Shown piece by piece: positions 11,632 to 21,842 of a DNA stretch of 64,000 nt. Under the pieces are notes generated by a model. The model made no database searches and was not told the origin of the DNA. It saw only the letters and a program-made list of their open reading frames with translations. Numbering within the stretch: the first letter of the stretch is position 1; each line of letters starts with the position of its first letter. Source of the DNA: Chlorops oryzae. Its lineage: Eukaryota > Arthropoda > Insecta > Diptera > Chloropidae. The position numbers were made by a program, and so were the translations under genes. The stretch covers positions 138,494,475 through 138,558,474 of the forward strand of contig CM035806.1 of the NCBI GenBank assembly GCA_020466095.1, read 5' to 3'.

Positions 11632-14180
11632 AGGTTAGGTTAGGTTAGATGGACCGCCCCTAGGGCGCACTTAGACCATGAAGGTCCATTGTGGTACCCT
11701 ATCTCTTCTTAGAGATATATATACATGTTTTACGGATATCTATTATTTTGAAAACAATTTAGTGCTTTCAATGAAGCTCGATATATTGAAAGGGTCAATG
11801 CGACCAATTTCAGAAAGCGAGTGAAGAAAATAACCATTTTTGTCTTAGCCTCGAAAAGGCCGGGCAATGTAAGAGCAGGTGCTGAGGGGTTTCTTCCTCC
11901 TCTTCATCCTGATAACTTCTACAAAAATCAAAAGCTGGCGCTCTCAGTCTTCTTGCGTGTGTACCAATCAAACAGTGTCCAGTCAGTACTCCGACTAGCA
12001 CCGAAAGGCGGTATTTAGGCAGCTTCTCAGTTCTTTTTTGACTTACAAGAGGCCAGGTCTGCCTGGCCTTATTGCAAGTATCTATACTATCCCACCTATC
12101 CTGGAAAGGTTTGTTTGCCCATTGGTCAATTATAAGACGGCAAGTTGCAATAGGCATGTAAGCAGGCTCCATATGAGATGGAGCCGGTAAAGCCGTACCG
12201 CGTCTTGCAAGTTCGTCTGCTACACAGTTACTTCCGCACGGTTTTGGAGTTCACTGCCGAAGAGTTCAGTGATTTAATAGACGCCTGGCTGTCTGTGAAA
12301 ATATTGACTTTGGTGTGTGTTACCACATTACTCCTAAGCCAACTAAGTACCTTCCCTATAGCAGACATTTCCGCCTGGAAGACGCTGCAATGATCGGGAA
12401 GTCTGAAACTACTTTCCAGATGTAAATCCGGACAGAAAACACCCCCTCCTACCTTGTTATCAAGCTTAGAGCCATCCGCGTAAAAGTTTAGATGGACCTC
12501 ATCCAGGTTGAAATCTCCGCTCCAGTCTTCTCTCGAGGGTATAAAGATCCGGAACGGTTTTTCTAGGTTTACCATAGGTACACAGTAATCCGTTTCTTCC
12601 GGAATGTTGCTGATAACAGCCGGTAGTGGAAGATTAGAATTCCAACCTCTGATAGCCGTCTCCCTCAGGCGCAGGGAAGAGATGATTGCAGAGCGTTTTG
12701 CCGCAATTTCAGGCGGTAATAAATTAAGGATCACGTTGAGAGCCATAGTGGGGGTGGATCCCGGAGCTCCGGTAGTACCCACAAGGGCAATTCTCTGAAT
12801 CCTATCCAACTTCTGAGCTATAGAAATTTTATCTACTGCTGTCCACCAGAAAGTACATCCATAAAGGAGAATCGGTCTGACAATGGCAGTAAAGATCCAT
12901 AGAACAGTACGTGGGGGTAGACCCCAACGTTTTCCACCAGCCTGCTTGCAACAGTAAAGTGCGACTTCGGCTTTTTTAACACGTTCGTCTAAGTTTGGGT
13001 CCCCAGTTAAGCTTCCTATCCAATAAGAGACCTAAATATCTCACCCTTTCAGAGACGACGAGTGATACCCCGTCCAGGTTGGGTGTTCGAAATTCCGGAA
13101 TTTTATGTTTCCTAGTGAAAAGGACGAGCTCGATCTTGCTGGGATTTACAGCAAGGCCGCAGCGTACCGCCCATCTCGAGACATTATTCACGTATGATTG
13201 CATCAGTTCGCTGAGCGTATCTAAGTGCTTGCCTCTGACTAACAGTGCCACGTCATCGGCATAGGCTATGACGCGGCACCCCCTTCGATCCAGATCGTTC
13301 AGAAGATCGTTTATGACCTCAAGTCACAAAAGAGGGGATAGGACCCCGCCTTGAGGGGTGCCCCTCGCTACTCTCCGGGACTTCATTGTGTCGCCCCAAA
13401 TGGCAACAATGGTCCTTTCAGTTAGTAAATTGTGTATGAGTCTGACTATATTATCTGCTGTGGCTAAATTAGATAGAGCTTTCGTAATCGACGAAGGCAG
13501 CACATAATTAAAGGCCCCTTCAATGTCAAGAAAGGTTGAAAGCGCGAACTCCTTTTGGGTCAGCGCCCCCTCCACTTGGTTAACCAGTGAGTAAAGAGCG
13601 GTGTCTACTGACTTGCCTTTTAAATAGGCATGCTGCGAGTTTAACAACCTGTCTTTTGCAATTTTATTTCTGATATGCAGCTCCAGGAGCCGCTCCAGAG
13701 TTTTTAATAAAAACGAAGAAAGGCTATTTGGCCTAAAATCTTTAGCCGACGTGTGTGATCTCTTCCCTGCTTTAGGAATGAAGATCACCCTATTTTGTTT
13801 CCAGCTGCAAGGGATGTAACCCATTTTAATGCAGGCTCGGAAAATTTCAATAAGCCAATTACTGGCTGAATCAAGAGTTTTTTGTAACTGTGCAGGGATA
13901 ATACCGTCCAAACCAGGGGATTTGTAGGGCTCAAAATTGTTGACAGCCCATACAAGCTTCTCCTGATTTACAATATCCATAGATAGAAGGTTGCCTTCTG
14001 TCTGACTGATGTCAGGAGTTTCCGTCGTGTCCTCCTCGCCCGGAGGGAAATGACTCTCCAATAATGCGTCAAGCGATTCTTCGCTACTAAGGGCCCAACT
14101 TCCGTTCGTTAACTTGATGTAACCAACTGGAGAAGAAGTTTTTGATAGGACTTTCCTAAATCTAGCTGTTTCCAAAAAAT
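11632..14180 (-). mobile_element. 5'-truncated non-LTR retrotransposon with RT and RNase H
   Basis: The element reads right to left. Its coding part starts abruptly inside ORF2 near 14180; the endonuclease and ORF1 are absent, which is typical 5' truncation from incomplete reverse transcription. RT, RNase H and a C-terminal Cys/His region follow. Then comes a short 3' UTR (11648-11805) and a tail of three AACCT units at 11632-11650. An RNase H domain and CCTAA-type tail suggest the I/LOA/R1 group rather than Jockey; the clade is inference. I could not identify a target-site duplication. Confidence 0.85.
11805..14180 (-). pseudogene. Non-LTR ORF2 remnant: reverse transcriptase, RNase H, Cys/His tail
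   Basis: RT motifs in order on the minus strand: KSPGLDG, an FRPNSLSSF motif (usually FRPISL), FLDIEGAFN (first catalytic Asp), GTPQGGVLSPLL and YADD at 13252-13263. A TGA at 13324-13326 directly follows GVLSPLL where Trp is normal, and the frame then continues unchanged to YADD. A one-base frameshift lies near 12985, just after LDRKLNWGPKL. The next frame (to 12228) carries the RNase H start FYADGSKL, then FQAEMSAI and FTDSQASI. Another break near 12235 also removes the usual WVPGH segment, so NCVADELARRG follows almost directly. The last part (12172-11810) has TGHCLIGTHA, a Cys/His cluster and HLLLHCPAF. The gene is dead: one nonsense codon, two frameshifts and an internal deletion. Confidence 0.88.
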
Positions 14181-15281
14181 AAGAACACTGGAAAATCAAG
14201 GTAAGACAGAGAAAGATGAAAAAGGATAGAGAGAGAGAGGGAGAGAGAAACAAAAATAACGCTCAAAACATTCTTCTCACGAAAGCATATAAAAATTCTC
14301 AGCTCTTCAAAGGACAATAAAAATTTTTGAAGTGCCAAAAATTATACCTGAATTGATGAACAAGTAATAAAAGAGAGAGAAAACTTCATCATTCGAATCA
14401 ATCAAAAATTGTTTTCGAAATAAAAGCACCAAAACAAAAACATATGTGCATATGTGTTGATGACAAGGACAATGAATTTAAGTGTAGCCAGAAGTGTCCT
14501 GATTGTTATGCGTGTGTGTCTCATGGCATTGTGACCAAAAGCGATGCCTTTTGAGAGCAAATAAATGGTTCGTGGCATTGTATTTGGACAACCTTCAATT
14601 TAAGGTAATTAAAAAGATAGACAAACGCAGACAAGGAAGGCGAATTAAGGGCGGGAGATCACTTGCATTCTCATGAAGTGAATATGTATAAACGATTGGA
14701 GTGAAGAAGATGACTAAGCACACGAACAAATAAATGATAAAATGACTTTAAACTTTTTTGTGCTTTATCCTTGTAGTTTGCGGTGTCAATTGATGGAAAG
14801 TAAAAGAAAAAATTGCGATTTTTTATTTTCTGGTTTTGAACAGCAAATGAATCTCTCCTTTTTTTTCTCGTCACCAAAGCGAAGGACAAGAGAAAATGAC
14901 AGGAAAATTGATTGCCATCAGTAAGAAAACAGAGCATGGAACTTCACGAACGAAGATTGATTTTTAAGGTCATTTGAATACAAAACAAGGCAAAAGCTAA
15001 GCATGAAAACTCGTCAGAAAATGCAAGGAAATTCTGAAAATTCCAAAGGAGAGGGAAAAGTTTAGCATTGAAATCGAGATGAGGCAACTAGTTCAAAAGA
15101 GTTAAGGACTCGATTTAACTTTGGCCTGCATAATTGAAACGGAAATTTAAAAAAAAATATGAAGATATAAATTTAATTGCTTTTGTGGTGACCTGTCAGT
15201 TGAAATCCTTCGTCGAGATTTCATCACAGTCACGCATACTTTATTAAACCGAGGACACTTAAAAATCCTTAAAAACTCTTA
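14181..15281. other. Unannotated spacer
   Basis: A short GAGA patch at 14228-14248. There are no recognisable genes; opposite-strand ORFs near 14671-14937 are compositional. Confidence 0.45.
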
Positions 15282-15397
15282 GGCCCGGTTTCACCAAGCT
15301 ATTTAAATAAAACTTAAATGAACATTTACTTTTTTATATGAAATTGGACTGTTCGTTTCATTTAAGTTTCATTTAAATAGCTTTATGAAATCGGGCC
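15282..15397. mobile_element. Palindromic MITE, PIF/Harbinger-like, TTA target duplication
   Basis: 116 bp. The arms begin GGCCCGRTTTCA and continue through AAGCTATTTAAATRAAACTT, about 45 bp in each direction, around a 20-bp centre. Flanks are TTA at 15279-15281 and 15398-15400, the trinucleotide target duplication typical of PIF/Harbinger. It has no coding capacity. Confidence 0.8.
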
Positions 15398-15400
15398 TTA

Positions 15401-16440
15401 ATTTTTTTTTATTCTATGTCGCATCATCCTGTATGAAAAAAAAAACTTCCAAAATCGCTTGTAAAAATTAATGCATGTCTCACGGTAGGGTAAATATCAC
15501 GCACTAAAAATTTTGGAAATCGCAAAAACATATACAAACGAATACGAAAAAGGAAAGCACACATACGCGCTCACTGATATGCCCGCACACACACAAACAC
15601 GCTTATAATTTAGAACAAGAGTTTAACCTCGCTTTTTGTTACCCGCTGAGTTTTGTCAACACGCCTCTGGGATCTATGCCAGCTGTAATTTCCTACATCT
15701 TATGCTTGTTTCATTTTTTCCACACAAGGCCTACGGGTGCATATGTCAGAATCAACACACGCACACACACACATGCACACATGCTCATGCACACGCACAA
15801 TGTATGAGCACGCTGAAATATGATGCCTCAAGTGCTCAACTTAGACATCAAAGCGACTCCCTTTCTGCCAGGAAAGTTGATATTACCTGGCGCATGTAGC
15901 TACACGCGAAAAATCCTCCGGAACTGGGAACACAAAAAACAAATCCACGAAAAGAAAAATATATACAAAAAAAAAAAAAATAAACAAAATTGGAAAATAA
16001 AAATCAAATAAAAAAAAATAAAGCAAAAAAGGCAGTTTGAAAACACTTAAAAGAAAACAAAAAGAAATTCACCGAAAGAATATATGGAAGTTTAGCTATA
16101 GTCGGTTAAAATCGCTTTTGCTTTTCTGTGTTTAATACACCAAAACAAATTGTTATTGTAGGCGTGACAGTTAGCAGGGGTCATCTCAAGTAAGATATGC
16201 GTAACAAATTTGGTGTTCGCTTCAAACATTTGCCACAAGGAGTCAGACAGTCTCAATTTTCGAGCTAGATAAGGCAGGGCCCCAGGGCAATTGTTTTCGA
16301 ACTTTCTAGTTGTACGTAGCATTTTTTTTTTCTTTTTAAAAGCTTATGGGTTAAAGTATTTTGAAGAGTTTTTTCGGTTTTTTTTTTTTTAAAGGGGGTT
16401 TCCCAAAAAACCTCTTTTTTCCAGATATTTTGAGTTTTTA
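15401..16440. other. Spacer with CA-rich and A-rich tracts
   Basis: A CA-rich patch at 15755-15803 and A-rich runs at 15968-16065. The minus-strand ORF at 16092-16322 has no recognised motif. Confidence 0.4.
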
Positions 16441-16709
16441 CCCAGCGGCCAAAATGCTGCCTACAGAAGCAATGAGCCGTAAAACATTTCGTAGGCCAAA
16501 GGCGGTAGTGCTTACGACCTCATATACCATCCTGGTATACTTTTGATCGAGCGTGGCCGTTTTGTAGAGTGAACGCCTACCACCACCACATGAAGTAAGC
16601 TATTGGTAGGCAGTTCGCTTACAATCTCGTATACTTTGTAAGCTATTGTCAGGCAGGTCGCCTACAGTCTCGTATACTTTGTAGGCGGTAGGCATTGTTG
16701 GCCGCTGGG
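16441..16709. mobile_element. MITE with CCCAGCGGCC ends and internal 43-bp minisatellite
   Basis: Inverted ends CCCAGCGGCCAA (16441-16452) and the reverse complement up to 16709. TA dinucleotides flank both sides (16439-16440, 16710-16711). Inside are two 43-bp direct repeats (16595-16637, 16638-16680), each with GTAAGCTATTG, a GTAGGC/GCCTAC pair and CTCGTATACTTT. A second copy at 33998-35455 is split by an insertion and carries three units. Confidence 0.8.
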
Positions 16710-16711
16710 TA

Positions 16712-17233
16712 GTGAAGGTCACTCAGCAATATTCTTTCACGTAATTAAACTAAAAAATTTACTAAATTCATAAGTGATTTGTGTGAATCAATAGTTGCAC
16801 CTTTTTGTAACAATTTCCGATTATTCGAAAAGAAGGCTTCATAACTTGTAAGCGTTATATGAAAATGGGGATATCTGAACGGTGCAGTAACTAGAACTAT
16901 GTCCCATTACGTTCTCACACATCTTGTCACAAAAATTCATTGCATACTTTACGGACTAAATCTTCTTTTTGTTTTTTACATACACTATCATGGCTGTGAA
17001 TGTTTAACTGTTTATGCACGCATCTCCAAATTTAAGAAATTTATTCATTTCTAAAGTACAACCACAAATCTGACTTTTCATTTAAGGGTTTTTATAGCCT
17101 GGTAGTCTTTTTTATGTTATAACTAGGGCAGCAACCACAAATATTAAAATGGAGCCCTAAAAATAAACATGTCAATATTTTGAAATGTTTCCTATGCTGG
17201 AACTCTGTTGTTTTCTTCAAAACACGCCTATTT
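16712..17233. other. Spacer, nothing recognised
   Basis: No element boundary or coding motif seen. Confidence 0.4.
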
Positions 17234-17797
17234 ATACACACAGTGCTCTGAAATATGATTGCGAAATTAGTCTGAAATATATGTATAGAAAATAGGAGGC
17301 TCATACGTATGAGTCCGAAATGAGTCCGAAATAAGAAAAACAAAGACTTTCGATTAAGCTAACACGGTGTCATGGGTGAGCGAGATTTCCGAGGTTCAAA
17401 TCCCACACAGGAGAGAGAAATGAGTATTGAAAAAAATGTTTGAAATAGTAAATACGTAAAAATTTAGAAATGTGCGTGTATCTATTATTAAATTTTTTTA
17501 CAGCATACGATTATAAATATCACTCAACATTTTTGAGGCTTTTTAAACTCATAAATATGAATCCGGTAGGAGTCATATATGGCTCTTATTTAAGCGGAAG
17601 TAAGAGTCAGATATGAGTGCGGAAGGAGTCATATATGTTCTGCTTCGTTATATAACTTCGGACTCATATAAGGCGGTCTTCGCAAGAAGGGAGACATGCT
17701 CTTTAAGACTCTTAAAAGAGTTCATTATGAGGGCTCCGACTCCTATTAGACGTCATATATGAGTCTTTTAGGACACAGAATGTTTGCTGTGTAAGTT
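17234..17797. mobile_element. Possible transposon with repeated GGAGTCATATATG motifs
   Basis: The left end near TATACACACAGTGC and the right end near TTTGCTGTGTAA are loosely inverted. The interior repeats ATGAGTCCGAA, GGAGTCATATATG and reverse complements at least six times. In the middle, CGAGGTTCAAATCCCACA (17393-17410) closely matches a Pol III B box, but no A box or stem structure supports a tRNA. It is likely a non-autonomous element; the borders are approximate. Confidence 0.45.
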
Positions 17798-19005
17798 CCA
17801 CAGGAAATTAGTTTAAAACTCAAATTCATTTTCCCCTAAAAACGGGCGTGCATACTTTTAGGGCTAGTTGCCAGATGAGCTCTATTCCGTTCGTCACAAG
17901 ATTCACACGAAATCAATAAGCCCTGTTCAAATTGGGCAACAAAATGAAAAGTTGTAAGTTTTCGTGCGGTTTTTCACGCATTTTACTTTGAAATTCGAAG
18001 CAGCAGCTAAACTTAACCCAAAGAAAAATAACAACTCAAACGATCAGAAATGTATGAATATAAAAACGTAGTACATATTCATTTAGACGAAACTTTTTTA
18101 AAGAAGGAAGTAAGAATCGATGAAGGGAAAGTTTGAGCAATTGTGTAAAAATTTTTAGCTTGGGTTTTATTGCATGAAAGTATTTAAGTAATTTAAATTC
18201 GTATGAATTTATTATGGGCCACGAAAGAAAAACCTTAAATGCGATACATCCTTAAGCTTGGACCTTCAATAAAAAGTCCATTCAATTTAACAGGCTTAAA
18301 AAAAAAGAAGAAAAGAAGAAAAGTCGAAAAACGCTCGATTAAGATGACTCACAATAAAAACAAAGAAAAAAAGGTTCACGCATTTCCCCAATGATCCCTT
18401 TCCCTTTCCCTTTATTATAATTCCGTTATCCTCTCGTTCACTCCGAAATTCCAATTTCCACATCAAAACACTTGCCACTAATGCCAGTGAGAAACCGCGT
18501 AAACGGTCAACCGCGAGGGTTCTTGTATTAATTAAGCGATTTCGAGGCTTACACGCTTCGTTTGCCTTTTTAAATTGTTGTTTCCAGCCCCTGTTGTCTG
18601 TCCCCCGATTTCTTTCGAGTATTTTTAATTCGTTTTATTATATTCAAATTTCATAAATAAAAAGTAAATATTTAACGAAAACGTTGTCGTGATTTTACTT
18701 CGTTAAAAACAAAAAAAAAAAAAATGTGGCAAAAGGAATGGAAAGCCCGAAACCATTACAAAAAAAATAATTCATTTCAGGAGCAAGAAGAAAAGAATGG
18801 AAAAAAAAAACAAAATTAACACAGCATGATAATAAAATAAGCTGAACAGAATAGAAGAAAAATAGGACCTAATGTAGAAAAAAAGAATGCATCGAGAAAA
18901 CAGTTTTCCTCCAATGGGAAGCAACGAAATGGAATGGGTTCCATTCCATAAAAAAAAAATATAAACAAATGTCAACAGAAATCTCCAGGACTGAAGCAAA
19001 AGATC
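17798..19005. other. Unannotated spacer
   Basis: A-rich runs, and no coding or element signature that I can defend. Confidence 0.4.
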
Positions 19006-19227
19006 TTATTTCATGTGCTCGTGCACTCCTCGATTGTCTATGACGCGAATAATGAAACGCGGAACGGGGGGCTTGCGGGAAATCGTTATTTTTCCGCCCG
19101 CAGTCTCCCTATAAAGATCAAGCACCAGTGAGTAGAATGCGAGTGGCCAGTGGATTCGGATTTGCCAGTCGATGGTTTCAGAAATCTCTTCAAGTCTCAA
19201 TGCCGCCCGCCTGCAATGAAGCTCCAG
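19006..19227 (-). CDS. Unrecognised open segment, possible exon
   Basis: I do not recognise the protein. The minus-strand frame runs about 73 codons from a splice-acceptor-like GTGTTTACTCAG (19228-19239, read on the minus strand) to a stop at 19006. Its composition is clearly more GC-rich and balanced than the surroundings, with a pattern of charged and aliphatic residues (RLEEISETIDWQIRIHWPL). The frame stays open further upstream to 19281 but becomes Tyr/Cys-rich there. No donor site, partner exon or conserved domain was found. It could be a fragment of a host exon, an old transposon or chance. Confidence 0.25.
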   Translation of the reverse strand: MELHCRRAALRLEEISETIDWQIRIHWPLAFYSLVLDLYRETAGGKITISRKPPVPRFIIRVIDNRGVHEHMK

Positions 19228-19325
19228 CTGAGTAAACACTAAACTAAGCACACAATAATCACAATAATACAAAAATTTCATTAATTAAAGTTAAATGAAT
19301 TTTTTAGGATTTGACTCTCCTTTCT

Positions 19326-19454
19326 CTCTCCCTCTCTCCATCAAACTTTTGCTTAAAATACCATCGAAGTCGCTTTTGATGTGCTTACATTGATTGAGGA
19401 ATTCAGTCAAGTTTCATGAACTATCAAGAGATAGAAAGAGAAGAAGACTTAGCC

Positions 19455-19523
<69 letters not shown>

Positions 19524-19577
19524 CAGGAAGCGCGCGAGAGAGAGACCGGAAAAGAGAGAGAGATAGAGAGAGAAAAT
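19326..19577. repeat. (GA)n microsatellite tract
   Basis: Pure AG units at about 19460-19520, continuing as an interrupted purine tract to about 19577; a CT-rich patch precedes it at 19318-19340. Arg-Glu ORFs here are artefacts. Confidence 0.9.
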
Positions 19578-19925
19578 AAGAAGTTTCAAGCATACTTTGA
19601 ACTTATTATGCTTGATTTGAGTGGAACGAAATGAACTTCGGTCATCAAATTTGGTTTTTTTTTCTTTTGCTTTGCCTTCATTTGAAATTATTTTTGCGAG
19701 AAAATTTCATGCCCGAAAAGCAATTTCGCGCGCATAAAATGAAAATAGAAAAACAAGCTATTAAAAGGGGAAAATAGCTATATCTACGGACTGAAGAGTG
19801 AAATCAGCGACAGATAAACGGAAACACAGACTAGCAGGCAGATATGAAGGCATGCAGAATGAGCTTATTAAACACGCTCTGCGAGAGCGAAAAAATAACT
19901 ATATTGAGTATACGTTGTTAATATA

Positions 19926-21190
19926 TTAGTGTATAAAAAGAAATCCATTATTTTTGCATTAAATTGAGGGCTTTATTTAAGATAGTTAGAATGACCGATT
20001 TAGGTCAAATATGCGCCGTTTTGTTCGATAACTTTTGCCCTTTAAAGGTAATTTCATTATGCCTCTCTCATAGAAGCCCTGTTCCTATTAGCAAAAAATT
20101 GAGACAGTCGAATTTCAGAAGCCTTCTTGAAGCGAATGTTTCACCAGCAAAATTGTTCGCCATGGACAGGAACAGATGGTATCACTTGGTGCAGGTCCGG
20201 ACTATAAGGTGGATGCAGAAGAACTCCCAACCAAACTCCGGAGCTTCTGGCGATCACTATCGATGTGTGTGGCCTGGCGTTGTCCTGATGAACACAATTC
20301 TCTCCTATTGGCCAAAGCTGGCCTCTTATGGGCGATTGCTTCCTTCAACGGTCCAATTGTTGACAGTAAGAGTTCCGAGTTAAGAGTTTTGCCGTATGGG
20401 AGCAGCTCATATAGATAATTCCCTGCCAATTCCCACAAACACACAGCAAAACCTTCCTGGCCGTCAATCCTGGCTTGGCCACCGTTTCCGCCGTTCACCG
20501 TGTTTTCGACCACGACGTTTTCGCTTGACGTTGTCGAAAGTGACCCACTTTTCATCACCAGTCACCAACCGCTTCAGAATGGGTCGATTTTGTTGCGGTT
20601 CAGCAGCGATTCGCAGATGGAAATTCGGTCTATGAGGTTTTTTTGCGTTAATCATGTGGCACCCATACATCGAGCTTCTTTGTGTATCCAGCCTTATTCA
20701 AATGGTTCCAAACGGTTTTTTGTGCAATCTTTAGCTCTTTTGCAATCGAAACAGTGCTAACATGACGGTCGACTCGATAATTTCCATGATTTTATCGACA
20801 TTTTCGACAATTGCCTTCCAGTGCGTGGTGCATCCTTGACATCGAAGTTACCGGAACGGAATCGACGAAACCAAAATTGCGCATGATTGGCTGTTACAGT
20901 ATCAGGTCCATAAACGCTATTCACATTTTCAGCCGCCTGGCTTGCGTTCTCTCCCTTATCGAAGAAAAACTGTAAAATGTAGCGAATTTTCTCTTTGCTG
21001 ATGTCCATCTTTGACAAGCTCTCAAACAAAACTGAATCAATCAATCAAAAAAGTGTCAAAAAAGCTTTTTTAGTAGGAATTGTCATCTTTCTAATGCCCC
21101 CTAGCGGAACACGATCGACTTATACAACGCGAGATGCAGATAAATAACGCCATCTATTGGAAAAATAATGGATTTCTTTTTACTACACCA
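19926..21190 (-). mobile_element. Inactive mariner transposon
   Basis: Both ends carry AAAAAGAAATCCATTATTTTT, inverted (19937-19955 and 21161-21184). TA dinucleotides lie just outside (19924-19925, 21191-21192). Length is about 1.27 kb, the usual mariner size. The outermost 8-10 bases of the two ends no longer match exactly. The transposase lies on the minus strand and is broken. Confidence 0.88.
20130..21008 (-). pseudogene. Mariner transposase remnant
   Basis: Reading the minus strand: an N-terminal DNA-binding domain starts near 21008 (residues KIRYILQFFFDKGENASQAA, then FWFRRFRSGNFDVKD). The WVPH motif is at 20651-20665, immediately followed by a stop caused by a lost base. The catalytic segment VTGDEKW is at 20541-20565 (first Asp), HQDNARPH at 20267-20290 (second Asp), and PPYSPDL at 20192-20212 (third Asp). 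All three acidic residues of the DD34D set are still legible in the DNA but sit in different frames because of several small indels. No intact frame exceeds about 118 codons. Mariner transposase moves DNA by cut-and-paste at TA sites; this copy cannot. Confidence 0.88.
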
Positions 21191-21204
21191 TATATACATA
21201 TATA

Positions 21205-21771
21205 TTAAGGTGGATCGTTTTGTTCGACAAAAAAAAATTAAAATTGCCCCAGTGAAATAAGATTCTACAATTTTTTTGGATAAAAAATGCCCTGGGAACC
21301 CTAGGTCGAAGTCAAATTTTATTCTTCCGCTTTTCAAAAAGGAGGCCCATCTTAAATATGCCTAAAAGCATGCTAAAATTTATTGAAATTTCTACCTAAT
21401 CAAAAAAGTTTTTAAATTAGATTTTTCTTATTTTTATTCTTAGCATAATTTTAGGCATGAGACATAATAAAATGTTGCTTAAAAAATCATCATAAATTGG
21501 CCATTTTAAGATAGTTATTCAAGAAAATATAAAATTTTTTCAATGGCTTGAGTTTTGAGGGACGTTGAAGTGATTGTTTCTCTGCTTTTTTAGATGTTTT
21601 CACCAAAAATGATGACCAAAATAAGTCGAATATGTCATGAAAAACCTTTGTTTGCAAAAGCGGAAGGTTAAAGTTCACATTTGACCTATAGTTTCTTCGG
21701 CATAATTATTAAGTATGGGCAACAGAATAATATTCTGCTAGGGCAATTGGAGGTTACGAAATCGATCCACC

Positions 21772-21775
<4 letters not shown>
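21205..21775. mobile_element. MITE with TTAAGGTGGATCG ends, TA flanks
   Basis: 571 bp. TTAAGGTGGATCGTTTTG at the left end faces CGAAATCGATCCACCTTAA at the right end. TA lies on both sides (21203-21204, 21776-21777). AT-rich interior, no transposase. It sits 14 bp from the mariner right end. The right side runs into a long TA repeat. Confidence 0.75.
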
Positions 21776-21820
<45 letters not shown>

Positions 21821-21842
21821 TTATATATATTTATATATATGT
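21776..21842. repeat. (TA)n microsatellite
   Basis: About 65 bp of TATA repeat with a few TTTA interruptions. Confidence 0.9.

Noticed and set aside
11632..11650. TTAGG repeats as telomeric sequence
   Set aside because: Only three units, located at the 3' end of a non-LTR element, where such a tail is expected; Diptera lack TTAGG telomeres.
17394..17407. tRNA gene
   Set aside because: A good B-box match but the T stem does not pair and no anticodon arm is present.
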